A program made the translations under genes and the position numbers. From positions 62,001-126,000 of the forward strand of contig JBGTHQ010000028.1 in the NCBI GenBank assembly GCA_041746135.1: a DNA stretch of 64,000 nucleotides, given 5' to 3'. Positions 33,306 through 41,578 of this stretch are shown here, one piece after another. How positions within the stretch are numbered: the first letter of the stretch is position 1; each line of letters begins with the position of its first letter. The notes beneath the pieces are model-generated. The model was not told the origin of the DNA. It was given only the letters and a program-made list of their open reading frames with translations, and ran no database searches. This DNA is from Alg239-R122 sp041746135 (GTDB taxonomy: Bacteria > Pseudomonadota > Alphaproteobacteria > Sphingomonadales > Sphingomonadaceae).

Positions 33306-34271
33306 CTATTCGGCGGCTTCGGCCATATATTCCATTTCGGCGAGAAACCGCTCGGCATCCAAAGCGGCCATGCAACCGGTACCCGCTGCCGTCACGGCCT
33401 GCCGATAGACATGATCCATAACGTCGCCGCAGGCAAACACGCCGGGAATTTCCGTTTTGGGTGTACCCGGTTCGACCAATAGATAGCCATTGTCGTCCAT
33501 AGACAGATGGCCCTTGAACAATTCGGTTGCGGGCGCATGGCCGATGGCGACGAAGCCGCCTTCTGCCGCTTCGTGGGACTTTTCACCGGTTACTGTATCG
33601 ATCAGGTCGACACCGACCAAACCCAGAGGATCACCGCCGCCGACGAATTTCTCAACCGCCTTGTTCCACAGCACCGAAATTTTCGGATTGGCGAACAGGC
33701 GGTCCTGCAAGATCCTCTCCGCGCGCAAGCTATCCCGGCGATGGATCAGCGTCACGTCGTCGCTGTGATTGGTAAGGTATAGAGCTTCCTCGACCGCCGT
33801 ATTTCCGCCGCCGATCACCACGACCTTGCGCCCGCGATAGAAAAATCCGTCGCATGTGGCGCAGGCCGACACGCCCTTGCCGCCCAGTTCCTGTTCGCCT
33901 GCGACGCCCAGCCATTTGGCCTGCGCGCCCGTTGCGATCACCAATGTGTCGCCTTCGTAAACGGTGCCGCCGTCGCCGGTCACGCGATAGGGGCTGCGCG
34001 ACAGGTCGACATTGACGATCGTATCGAACATCATGCGCGTCCCGACATGCTGTGCCTGCGCTTCCATTTCCTGCATCAGCCACGGCCCCTGCACCACGTC
34101 GCGAAAACCGGGATAGTTTTCCACGTCGGTCGTGATGGTGAGCTGCCCGCCGGGTTGCAGACCCTGTACGACAATGGGTTCCATTCCTGCGCGTGCCCCA
34201 TAAATGGCGGCAGAAAGACCGGCAGGACCGGACCCGATGATCAGCATGCGGGTTTTATGTGTTTCGCTCAT
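33306..34271 (-). CDS. trxB: Thioredoxin-disulfide reductase
   Basis: A 321-residue low-molecular-weight thioredoxin reductase. FAD-binding GSGPAGLSAAIYGARAG begins at about residue 13, the redox pair is CATC at 137-140 (CATCDGFFYRG), and the NADPH fold is VVIGGGNTAVEEAL. The C-terminal FAD motif GVFACGDVMDHVYRQA is present. The start at 34271 (MSETHKTRMLIIGSG) is the normal family position; a longer frame upstream is not needed. It is transcribed convergently with the XrtA hydrolase genes and divergently from the polyketide synthase. Confidence 0.96.
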   Translation of the reverse strand: MSETHKTRMLIIGSGPAGLSAAIYGARAGMEPIVVQGLQPGGQLTITTDVENYPGFRDVVQGPWLMQEMEAQAQHVGTRMMFDTIVNVDLSRSPYRVTGDGGTVYEGDTLVIATGAQAKWLGVAGEQELGGKGVSACATCDGFFYRGRKVVVIGGGNTAVEEALYLTNHSDDVTLIHRRDSLRAERILQDRLFANPKISVLWNKAVEKFVGGGDPLGLVGVDLIDTVTGEKSHEAAEGGFVAIGHAPATELFKGHLSMDDNGYLLVEPGTPKTEIPGVFACGDVMDHVYRQAVTAAGTGCMAALDAERFLAEMEYMAEAAE

Positions 34272-34429
34272 AATGAGGGCGTCTTTCGATATTCGAGTGA
34301 TTCGGTTCAGCCTACAGATAGGGATGCCGGTCATGGTGGCGCAAGGGCGACAGATGCAAAGCTATTCTATCGCTTCGCAAAGCGCGCAATTCGCTTGTAT
34401 TCGGACCGGGAAATGTCCAAATCTCGCAG

Positions 34430-35461
34430 ATGGCTGCAAAACTCAATGCCATTGCTACGGCAGTGCCCGAATTCCAGATTTCCCAAGCCGATGTGTTGGC
34501 GCGCATGTCACAATTAGCCCCGGGCGGCATTCCGGCACGGTTGCACAGTATCTACGACAATGCCGGTATCGACAAACGGCACATCGTCCAGCCCGCAGAT
34601 GCCTATATGACCGGTCAGGACTGGACCACGCGAAACCAGGTCTATTTGCGGGAAAGCAAAAAGCTCCTCGTCAAAGTCTCAGCCGACGCGTTAGAAAAAG
34701 CGGGACTGGAAGCCGATGAGATCGACACGATCGTCTGCGTGTCGACGACGGGAATAGCAACGCCTTCGGTACCGTCGCAGATGATCCACGAGATGAAATT
34801 TCGCCGCGACGTCATGGTTGTCCCACTATTCGGTTATGGCTGTGCCGGCGGCGTGATGGGATTGCAGGTGGCGCGTGATATCGTCCATGCTAATACCGCG
34901 CGCAAGGTGCTTTTGCTGACCGTTGAACTGTGTTCGCTGGCCTTTCGTATCGGCGACCTTTCCAAAAAGGGTATCGTGTCGACGGCCTTGTTCGCCGACG
35001 GGGCCAGCGCCTGCGTCATCAGCGGACAAGGCGACGGGCCCGCACTTGGCGCTTTTACGCAAGTGACATGGCCGGGGACGCGCGACATGATGGGGTGGGA
35101 TATCGACAAACAGGGTCTGGGCCTCGTGCTGGCCCGCGATATTCCCAGCTTCGTGTTGCGGGAATTTTCACCCGTGATGGATGAATTCCTGCAAGCGCAG
35201 GGCCTGGAAAAGAAGAACCTTTCGGAACCTGCGTGCCATCCCGGCGGACGCAAGGTGATCGAATCGCTCGAAAGCTATTTCGATCATTTGCCCGACGGCC
35301 TTCCCGCGACGCGCGACATATTGGCGCACTATGGCAATATGTCTGCGCCGACCGTGCATTTCGTCCTGCAAAAGCTGTTGCTGGAGAACGGCTTTGGTCC
35401 GCTGCTTCTCACTGCACTCGGGCCCGGCTTTACCGGCGCCTTGGGCATAATCGAGCGCTAG
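34430..35461 (+). CDS. Type III polyketide synthase
   Basis: A 343-residue chalcone-synthase-like type III PKS. The catalytic triad is complete: C138 in FGYGCAGGVMG, H270 in ACHPGGRKVIE and N303 in HYGNMSAPTV. The C-terminal GPGFTGALGII segment is also typical. The family condenses acyl-CoA starters with malonyl-CoA to give pyrones, resorcinols or phloroglucinols; the starter cannot be predicted by eye. With the methyltransferase 3 bases downstream, the pair resembles srsA-srsB systems making methylated phenolic lipids. Divergent from trxB. Confidence 0.93.
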   Translation: MAAKLNAIATAVPEFQISQADVLARMSQLAPGGIPARLHSIYDNAGIDKRHIVQPADAYMTGQDWTTRNQVYLRESKKLLVKVSADALEKAGLEADEIDTIVCVSTTGIATPSVPSQMIHEMKFRRDVMVVPLFGYGCAGGVMGLQVARDIVHANTARKVLLLTVELCSLAFRIGDLSKKGIVSTALFADGASACVISGQGDGPALGAFTQVTWPGTRDMMGWDIDKQGLGLVLARDIPSFVLREFSPVMDEFLQAQGLEKKNLSEPACHPGGRKVIESLESYFDHLPDGLPATRDILAHYGNMSAPTVHFVLQKLLLENGFGPLLLTALGPGFTGALGIIER

Positions 35462-35464
35462 ATA

Positions 35465-36007
35465 ATGGCTTCGGGTGCATGGTGGATATGGGACGGCAGC
35501 GGATGGCCGGTCGCGTATGCGATCCTGCTGTTTCTAACGCTGCAACGCGTATTGGAACTCGTATATGCTGGTCACAACACCAGAAAGCTGCTGGCGCGCG
35601 GCGCAACTGAATATGGCAAGAGCCACTATCCGGTCATGGTGGCGATCCATGCGGCTTTCCTAGTCAGCCTGTTCGCCCTTACACAGCCTTATGCGCCCAT
35701 CATCTGGCCGCTCGCTATTGTTTTCGCCCTCTTGCAGAGCACACGGATATGGGTGCTGGCCACGCTCGGTCGCTATTGGACCACACGAATCATCTCCGCC
35801 CCCGACTTTCCGCGCGTATTGAAAGGACCGTTCCGTTTCGTGAAACATCCCAATTATCTGGTGGTGACGCTCGAGATATTCGCGATCCCGCTGATATTCG
35901 GGCATATCTGGATCGCCGGCGTCTTCACGGCGCTGAACGCCGCCATATTATACGTGCGCATTCGCATGGAGAATTCGGCATTGGCCCAGCGCAAAACCCG
36001 CTCATAA
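35465..36007 (+). CDS. Isoprenylcysteine carboxyl methyltransferase-like membrane protein
   Basis: A 180-residue integral membrane protein with about 4-5 membrane segments. It has the ICMT-family SAM-binding signature GPFRFVKHPNYLVVTLEI (about 119-136) and a closing R-M-E-N-S-AL motif (about 167-173). In SrsB-like members the enzyme methylates hydroxyl groups of alkylresorcinols made by the adjacent type III PKS. That reading is supported by the 3-base gap to the PKS gene. The start ATG at 35465 gives the normal length. Confidence 0.85.
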   Translation: MASGAWWIWDGSGWPVAYAILLFLTLQRVLELVYAGHNTRKLLARGATEYGKSHYPVMVAIHAAFLVSLFALTQPYAPIIWPLAIVFALLQSTRIWVLATLGRYWTTRIISAPDFPRVLKGPFRFVKHPNYLVVTLEIFAIPLIFGHIWIAGVFTALNAAILYVRIRMENSALAQRKTRS

Positions 36008-36015
36008 ACTGGAAA

Positions 36016-36092
36016 TGGTAGCGGAGGAGGGACTCGAACCCCCGACACGTGGATTATGATTCCACTGCTCTAACCACCTGAGCTACTCCGCC
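36016..36092 (-). tRNA. tRNA-Met (CAT), elongator type
   Basis: A 77-base cloverleaf with the 3' CCA encoded. The 5' end GGCGGAG pairs with CTCCGCT before ACCA. The D arm reads AGCTCAGGTGGTTAGAGC; the anticodon stem GTGGA/TCCAC encloses the loop ATCATAA with anticodon CAT; the T arm contains GGTTCGAGTCCC. The first base pair is canonical G-C-like rather than the mismatch of initiator tRNA, so an elongator is favoured. A CAT-anticodon tRNA-Ile (lysidine) is the main alternative. Confidence 0.93.
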
Positions 36093-36313
36093 GAGATGCG
36101 CGATATATGCCATGGCCGAAACCGATATATCGTGTGGCAAGGCGCGGCCTATAATTTGCCCCTGCCTTAGGGTCAATTAAAAACCGGCATCAACCGGGCA
36201 ATAAACTGGCTATTTGCCGATGCGCGCTTGTCAATTGAATGCACAGCCGCCAAATTGGCGTCAAATCATGGGCGTTCAGGGGAAATCCCGGTGCCGCACT
36301 GATGGGAGTATGT

Positions 36314-37549
36314 ATGCAAGACTATTATGATGTGATCATAGTCGGCGCCGGGCACGCCGGCGCGCAGGCGGCGATCGCATTGCGCCAACTGCAGTTCGAG
36401 GGCAGCATCGCCCTGTTTGGCGACGAGCGCGTACCGCCTTACGAACGCCCGCCCCTGTCAAAAGAATATCTGTCGGGCGAAAAGCCGTTCGAACGCATCT
36501 TGCTGCGGCCCGTGAGTTTCTGGGGCGAGCGCTCCATCGATCTGTTCACCGGCCACAGGGTGGCAGCGGTAGAGGCGATGAACAAAACGATTACGCTGTC
36601 GAACGACGACAAGGTCTCGTTCGGCAAACTCGTGTGGGCGGCAGGCGGCACGCCGCGTATGTTGGATTGTCCGGGGGCCAATGCCCGCAACCTGTTTGCC
36701 GTACGACGGCGCAGCGATGTCGATCAGATTATCGAAAGACTGGATAAGGCCCGGGATATTACCGTTATCGGGGGGGGATATATCGGCCTAGAAGCGGCAG
36801 CCGTTTTGACGAAGCTCGGCAAGAAAGTGACCATTTTGGAAAACCAGAAACGCGTATTATCACGCGTAGCGGGCAGAAATCTCTCCCGTTTCTACGAAGC
36901 CGAGCATCGCCGCCAAGGGGTGGTCGTGCGGACCGAAACCGGTGTAGAGAAAATCGTGACGGACGAATTGGGCGAAGCCAAAGCCGTACTGTTGGAGAGG
37001 GGAGAGCTTATCGCCACCGATATGGTGATTGCCGGCATCGGCATCATTGCCGAAACAGGTCCGCTGATCGCGGCCGGCGCGACGGGTGGCAACGGCGTGG
37101 ATGTCGACGACCTGTGCCGGACCAGCCTGCCCGATATCTATGCCATCGGCGATTGCGCGGCGCATGCGAACCGGTTTGCCAACGGAGCGCATATCCGGCT
37201 GGAATCGGTACAGAATGCCAATGACCAGGCAAAAACGGCGGCATCGGATATCGTAGGCACGGGCGTGCCCTATGATGCCATTCCCTGGTTCTGGTCGAAT
37301 CAATATGACCTGAAATTGCAGACCATGGGAATTTCCACCGGACACGACACCGAAATCGTGCGCGGAGACCCCGATGCGCGCCAGTTTTCGGTGGCGTATC
37401 TGCGCGGCGGAAAGATGATCGCGATTGATTGCGTGAATTCCGTCAAAGACTATGTTCAGGGCCGCAAGGCGATATTGGAAGGGCTTGTGCTCGACCAGCA
37501 GCAACTGGCCGATCCGTCCATTCCCATAAAGGAAATCAGCATAGCCTAG
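36314..37549 (+). CDS. FAD-dependent ferredoxin/rubredoxin reductase
   Basis: A 411-residue pyridine nucleotide-disulfide oxidoreductase of the putidaredoxin/rhodocoxin reductase type. FAD-binding VIIVGAGHAGAQAA begins at about residue 7. The PYERPPLSKEYLSG segment is characteristic of this group. The NAD(P)H fold is VIGGGYIGLEAAAVL (about 152-166), the second FAD motif is YAIGDCAAH, and the C-terminal reductase domain contains WFWSNQYDLKLQ. It passes electrons to a ferredoxin, commonly for a cytochrome P450; no partner is adjacent. ATG 36314 follows GGGAG; earlier in-frame ATGs have no such site. The 220 bases before it hold the tRNA and its promoter. Confidence 0.88.
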   Translation: MQDYYDVIIVGAGHAGAQAAIALRQLQFEGSIALFGDERVPPYERPPLSKEYLSGEKPFERILLRPVSFWGERSIDLFTGHRVAAVEAMNKTITLSNDDKVSFGKLVWAAGGTPRMLDCPGANARNLFAVRRRSDVDQIIERLDKARDITVIGGGYIGLEAAAVLTKLGKKVTILENQKRVLSRVAGRNLSRFYEAEHRRQGVVVRTETGVEKIVTDELGEAKAVLLERGELIATDMVIAGIGIIAETGPLIAAGATGGNGVDVDDLCRTSLPDIYAIGDCAAHANRFANGAHIRLESVQNANDQAKTAASDIVGTGVPYDAIPWFWSNQYDLKLQTMGISTGHDTEIVRGDPDARQFSVAYLRGGKMIAIDCVNSVKDYVQGRKAILEGLVLDQQQLADPSIPIKEISIA

Positions 37550-38073
37550 ACCGCGCTTTCGCTGCCTCGAAACGGATAGCTGCCTATTTCCTCCCACGGG
37601 CCGCCGCGATAATAATAGAGCGCCAGGCCCTTGATGACGAACGGGCGCGGTTCGAAAACTGCGCGCAATTCCTTATATAGCAACTTGCTGATCGCGGGCG
37701 CGACCTTGTTCTGGACGGTGATATGCAATCGCGGCCTGGCCTGATCCTGCGGGGTGAGCAAGCCGGTATAATATTCGGCCAGCTCTGCGCGCATGTTCGC
37801 AAGGCCCGGGCATTGGATTCTATAGGCAACGCCCCGCCCCAGATGCATCACCTCACTCAAGCGCGCGGCGGGCTTTGCGTATGTCGCCACTATGGCCTTT
37901 ACCCTACTTTTGATTTCGCCGATTTGCGGCGAAGGCAGGTGGTGAAACAACGTGATGTGCGCATCCAGAAAATTGCGCTCCAGCGGAAAATTTTCGCGCC
38001 GCATACGATTGGCCCATGCCGCGTCGCCATCGCCCATAACTGCGGTCATGATTATCGGTGCATTATCGGCCAT
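37546..38073 (-). CDS. 2'-5' RNA ligase / 2H phosphoesterase family protein
   Basis: A 175-residue protein of the 2H phosphoesterase superfamily. The two H-x-T motifs are HITLFHH (about 39-45) and HITVQNK (about 117-123), the catalytic pairs of the LigT/CPDase fold. A helix-rich middle section separates them, and the C-terminus RGGPWEEIGSYPFRG is typical of the group. Actual substrate (tRNA-derived cyclic phosphate or similar) is unknown. It overlaps the convergent reductase by 4 bases. Confidence 0.8.
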   Translation of the reverse strand: MADNAPIIMTAVMGDGDAAWANRMRRENFPLERNFLDAHITLFHHLPSPQIGEIKSRVKAIVATYAKPAARLSEVMHLGRGVAYRIQCPGLANMRAELAEYYTGLLTPQDQARPRLHITVQNKVAPAISKLLYKELRAVFEPRPFVIKGLALYYYRGGPWEEIGSYPFRGSESAV

Positions 38074-38087
38074 GTATTCGCCTTACC

Positions 38088-38118
38088 AAAAAAGGCGCGG
38101 AAATCACATCCCGCGCCT
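38088..38118 (-). terminator. Rho-independent terminator of the peroxiredoxin gene
   Basis: On the minus strand AGGCGCGG, a 10-base loop and CCGCGCCT form an 8-bp GC-rich stem, followed by a run of T. It lies 26 bases after the peroxiredoxin stop and upstream of the 2H phosphoesterase start, so the two minus-strand genes are separate units. Confidence 0.85.
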
Positions 38119-38143
38119 CTTGATAATTTCCTAAAACCTGAAA

Positions 38144-38683
38144 TCAGGCGGCTTTGCGCTCTGTCAGGTTCTGGAGGATATTTTCGGGCGCGGTTTCGCC
38201 ATAGGGATCGTTGTCGAGACCGTCATCGTTAATACCGGGCTCTTCGAACCATTGCACGACCTTACCATTCTCGACGATCATCGCATAGCGCCAGCTGCGA
38301 TCACCAAAGCCAACATGGTCTTTCTTGATGAGCATACCCATGCGGCGGGTAAAGTCCGCAGAACCGTCGGGAAGGAGTTTGACCTTTTCCACGCCGAGCT
38401 GCTGGCCCCATTGGTACATTACGAACGCGTCGTTGACGGACACGCAATAGACTTCGTCAATACCGGCATTCTTGAAATCTTCGTACAGGCGTTCAAATGC
38501 AGGCGTCTGTTCGTTCGAACAGGTCGGCGTGAATGCGCCGGGAAGCGAGAAAACGGCGACGCGCTTGCCTTCGAACAGGTTTTTGGTTTCGACTTCTTCC
38601 CAGCGGAAGGGGTTGGGTCCGTCGACATTCTCGTCGCGAACGCGGGTTTTCAGGGTGACGTGGGGAATATTACGTCCAATCAT
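38144..38683 (-). CDS. Peroxiredoxin (Prx5/AHP1 type)
   Basis: A 179-residue thiol peroxidase of the Prx5 class. The peroxidatic cysteine is C55 in PGAFTPTCSNEQ; C80 in EVYCVSVND is a possible resolving residue. LPDGSADFTRRMGML and DRSWRYAMIVENG are typical Prx5 segments. The start at 38683 is chosen because GGAG lies 8 bases upstream and the chain begins MIGRNIPHVTL as in relatives; further in-frame ATGs upstream would add nine unneeded residues. It reduces peroxides with thioredoxin or glutathione. Confidence 0.92.
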   Translation of the reverse strand: MIGRNIPHVTLKTRVRDENVDGPNPFRWEEVETKNLFEGKRVAVFSLPGAFTPTCSNEQTPAFERLYEDFKNAGIDEVYCVSVNDAFVMYQWGQQLGVEKVKLLPDGSADFTRRMGMLIKKDHVGFGDRSWRYAMIVENGKVVQWFEEPGINDDGLDNDPYGETAPENILQNLTERKAA

Positions 38684-38810
38684 TTGGATCTCCATGTGTT
38701 TTGAATTCATCTTCGAAGACGGGAGATAGGTATGATTGCAGGCAAAAAAAGGGATATTTTCAATCGGTTTCGTTTATTGTGCAATTCGGTAGCGAAACAC
38801 CTTTGCCGCG

Positions 38811-39785
38811 CTACATTTCGCCGCGCGCACGGCGGATGGCATACCATTTGCGGACATTCTCGTTATGCTCCTCCAGCGTATCGGCAAATATATGTCCGCC
38901 GGTACCATCGGCCACGAAATATAACGCATCGGTCCGCTCCGGATTGAGTACGGCCTGGATCGATATCGCGCCGGGATTGGTGATCGGTCCCTTGGGCATT
39001 CCGACCATCGCATAGGTATTGTAATCGTTGATCGCAGTCAGCTCGGACCGCTTGATGCGCCGCCCCAGAGGTTTCCCTTTGGTGATGGGATAGATTGTCG
39101 TGGGGTCCGCCTGCAGCATCATGCCGTTGCGGATGCGATTGGAATACACGCCCGCCACTTTGCGCCGCTCCGACGGCTTGGCGGTTTCTTTCTCGACAAT
39201 CCCTGCCAGAATGACGGCTTCCTGCGGCGTGTTGACGACAGTGCCGGGTGAGCGCTTCGCCCATAGCTGTTTCAGGGTCAGCTTCATCGCGGTCTGCATC
39301 CGGTCGAGAACGGCCTGCCGCGTTTCGCCGCGCTGGAAACTGTAAGTTTCGGGCAGTACAGACCCTTCGACGGGAACGCTAATAGTCCCTTTCAATAACG
39401 GTTCCGCCATGATCTTCTCATAGACCAATATACTCGGCATGCCTTCCGGAATGGTGACCATGTGCCGCACGACGTTATTGCCTTGCATCAGTGCCAGTAT
39501 GTCCGAATTGCTCGCCCCTGCGGGAATCAGGAATTCGCCGGCCTTGATGGGATCGCTGCTGCCCAGGATTTTCGCGCGTTGCAGAAAAGTGCTGGACGAT
39601 TTTATCGCCCCGGCCTCTTCCAGTTTTACCGCCACGCTAGCCAGACTGCTGCCAGCGGGAACGACAAAAGTGATCTCGTCTTCGGCGGGTCCTGCTGCAT
39701 TCCAGCCGTAGATAAAATTGGCCGCTATCGCGCTAATGACAAGAAATATAACGAACAGAACAAGGCAGCCGAATTTTTTCATCAT
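38811..39785 (-). CDS. mltG: Endolytic transglycosylase MltG
   Basis: A 324-residue YceG/MltG. One N-terminal membrane segment (about 5-27) anchors a periplasmic LysM-like part (FVVPAGSSLASVAVKLEEAG) and the YceG domain. The active region AGIVEKETAKPSERRKVAGVY (split about 208-228) holds the catalytic glutamate, and QADPTTIYP and YNTYAMVGMPKGPI follow. MltG cleaves nascent glycan strands and releases them from synthesis. It is the distal gene of the fab operon, 6 bases after fabF, as in many alphaproteobacteria. Confidence 0.95.
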   Translation of the reverse strand: MMKKFGCLVLFVIFLVISAIAANFIYGWNAAGPAEDEITFVVPAGSSLASVAVKLEEAGAIKSSSTFLQRAKILGSSDPIKAGEFLIPAGASNSDILALMQGNNVVRHMVTIPEGMPSILVYEKIMAEPLLKGTISVPVEGSVLPETYSFQRGETRQAVLDRMQTAMKLTLKQLWAKRSPGTVVNTPQEAVILAGIVEKETAKPSERRKVAGVYSNRIRNGMMLQADPTTIYPITKGKPLGRRIKRSELTAINDYNTYAMVGMPKGPITNPGAISIQAVLNPERTDALYFVADGTGGHIFADTLEEHNENVRKWYAIRRARGEM

Positions 39786-39791
39786 GATATG

Positions 39792-41048
39792 TTACACCGA
39801 TTTCATGATCAGGCTGGCATTGGTCCCGCCAAAGCCGAAACTGTTGCTGAGAACCGCCCGGACCTCACGTTTTTTAGCAACATGCGGCACCAGGTCTACA
39901 CCCTCCGTGCCTTCGTCGGGGTTGTCGAGGTTGAGTGTCGGCGGTACGATCTGGTCGCGCAGCGCGAGAATGCAAAAAATCGCTTCCACCGCTCCTGCGC
40001 CGCCGAGCAGATGGCCGATGGCCGATTTGGTCGAGCTCATCGACATATGGGCGACATCGTCGCCAAACAGCCTTTTCACCGCAGCCAGTTCCAGCGTGTC
40101 GGCCATGGTCGAGGTGCCATGCGCGTTGACATAATCGATATCGGCGGGCGTCATGCCGGCCCGCTTCAAGGCCATTTCCATCGAACGATAGGCGCCCAGC
40201 CCGTCGGGGTGCGGGGCAGTGACATGATAGGCATCGCCCGACATGCCGTAACCAACGACTTCCGCATAGATGTGCGCGCCGCGCGCTTTGGCATGCTCAT
40301 ATTCCTCCAGAACGACGACACCTGCGCCTTCGCCCAGCACGAAACCGTCGCGATCGCGGTCGTAAGGCCGCGAGGCCGCGGCCGGGTCGTCATTGCGTTT
40401 GGTCGACAAAGCCTTGGCCTGCGCGAAGCCGGCGATACCAATCGGACAGATGGTCGCTTCCGCGCCGCCCGCCAGCATCACGTCGGCATCGTCGAGCGCA
40501 ATCATGCGTGCGGCATCGCCGATCGAATGCGCGCCGGTCGAACAGGCGGTCACGACCGCGTGATTGGGACCCATCAGGCCGTATTTGATCGAAACCTGAC
40601 CCGAAATGAGGTTGATGAGACGGCCGTGCACAAAATGCGGGCTGACGCGTCCCGGACCGCGCTCGTGCAACACCAAAGATTCGCTCTCGATACCTGGAAG
40701 ACCGCCGATTCCGGAGCCGATGGAAATACCCGCGCGATATCGCTCTTCTTCGCTCATGTCGGTCAGGCCGGCATCTTCCAGCGCCTGTCCTGCAGCATCT
40801 ATGCCGAAAACAATAAACGGATCGACTTGCCGTTGAACCTTGTGATCAACGCGCTTGGAAGGATCGAATCCGTATTCGTGATCGGCGGACTTGACCTCGC
40901 ACGCGATCGTGCATTTCTGGTCCGAGGCGTCGAATTTGGTGATCTGTCCTGCGCCCGACTTGCCAGCGAGAATATTCTTCCACGTGGTTTCGACGTCCGC
41001 TCCCAAAGGCGTTACCAGACCCAAACCCGTTACAACGACACGGCGCAT
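39792..41048 (-). CDS. fabF: 3-oxoacyl-ACP synthase II
   Basis: A 418-residue beta-ketoacyl-ACP synthase II. The nucleophile is C169 in VVTACSTGAHSIG; the histidines are in NAHGTSTMADTLE and GHLLGGAGAVE. It elongates acyl-ACP with malonyl-ACP. The second in-frame ATG (41048, MRRVVVTGLGLVTPLG) is used because GTGAGGA sits 9 bases before it; the first ATG at 41057 abuts that site and would add three residues. It lies between acpP and mltG. Confidence 0.95.
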   Translation of the reverse strand: MRRVVVTGLGLVTPLGADVETTWKNILAGKSGAGQITKFDASDQKCTIACEVKSADHEYGFDPSKRVDHKVQRQVDPFIVFGIDAAGQALEDAGLTDMSEEERYRAGISIGSGIGGLPGIESESLVLHERGPGRVSPHFVHGRLINLISGQVSIKYGLMGPNHAVVTACSTGAHSIGDAARMIALDDADVMLAGGAEATICPIGIAGFAQAKALSTKRNDDPAAASRPYDRDRDGFVLGEGAGVVVLEEYEHAKARGAHIYAEVVGYGMSGDAYHVTAPHPDGLGAYRSMEMALKRAGMTPADIDYVNAHGTSTMADTLELAAVKRLFGDDVAHMSMSSTKSAIGHLLGGAGAVEAIFCILALRDQIVPPTLNLDNPDEGTEGVDLVPHVAKKREVRAVLSNSFGFGGTNASLIMKSV

Positions 41049-41081
41049 TTCGCTCATTCCTCACATTAAAAACATCATATG

Positions 41082-41128
41082 AAAAAGGCTCCCCGACCCG
41101 GCTGTATAGCGACCGAAAAGGAGAGCCT
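41082..41128 (-). terminator. Partial terminator/attenuator between acpP and fabF
   Basis: On the minus strand AGGCTCTCC and GGGGAGCCT form a 9-bp stem (one G-T pair) around a loop of about 25 bases, then TTTTT. It lies in the acpP-fabF gap, 67 bases after acpP and 33 before fabF. The long loop implies leaky termination, which would give more acpP than fabF message, matching the high ACP demand. Confidence 0.55.
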
Positions 41129-41195
41129 GTATCCACGTATATAGTTCAAGGGCAAAAGGCCCATCGCCCAGATGTCAAAGACATCCAGGCGGCAC

Positions 41196-41432
41196 TTAAC
41201 CTTTGTTATTTTCGATATAATCGATTGCGTCTTTGACAGTGGCGATCTTTTCGGCGGCATCATCGGGAATTTCGACGCTGAATTCTTCCTCAAATGCCAT
41301 AACAAGTTCGACGATATCGAGGCTATCCGCACCAAGGTCATCGATAAAGCTGGCATCTTCGGTAACTTTATCGGCTTCTACACCCAAATGCTCGATGACG
41401 ATTTTCTTTACGCGGTCAGCTGTTTCACTCAT
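41196..41432 (-). CDS. acpP: Acyl carrier protein (fatty acid synthesis)
   Basis: A 78-residue housekeeping ACP. The phosphopantetheine serine is S37 in GADSLDIVELVMAFEEEF. The protein is acidic and four-helical, of standard length. It carries growing fatty acyl chains for FabD, FabG and FabF encoded around it. It has a longer upstream gap (146 bases) than the other genes of the cluster, with a likely promoter of its own. Confidence 0.98.
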   Translation of the reverse strand: MSETADRVKKIVIEHLGVEADKVTEDASFIDDLGADSLDIVELVMAFEEEFSVEIPDDAAEKIATVKDAIDYIENNKG

Positions 41433-41521
41433 TGAGAGGTCCCTTTATTTTGTGTATTGAATTTCATATCTTGCCGTAAAGCGATGTTTGTCCCGTGGCA
41501 AGTGTTCGTTCATGTGTCCAT

Positions 41522-41551
41522 ATAATATAAAGCCCAGACCTGGGCTGGCAA
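41522..41551 (-). promoter_or_regulatory. Candidate acpP promoter overlapping a fabG hairpin
   Basis: On the minus strand TTGCCA (41551-41546) is followed after about 16-18 bases by TATATT/TATTAT (about 41529-41522). The spacer holds a small palindrome, AGCCCA-GGTC-TGGGCT, just after the fabG stop. This could both weaken read-through from fabG and start a separate acpP transcript. Judged by eye only. Confidence 0.35.
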
Positions 41552-41578
41552 GAGCCAGCGGTTTTAAAGGCATACAAT

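Noticed and set aside
36016..36092. tRNA-Ile (CAT, lysidine type)
   Set aside because: Arm sequences resemble the alphaproteobacterial elongator tRNA-Met more closely; not excluded without a covariance search.
39462..41069. 535-codon plus-strand frame opposite fabF and mltG
   Set aside because: It spans two well-identified genes on the other strand and has no recognisable domain.
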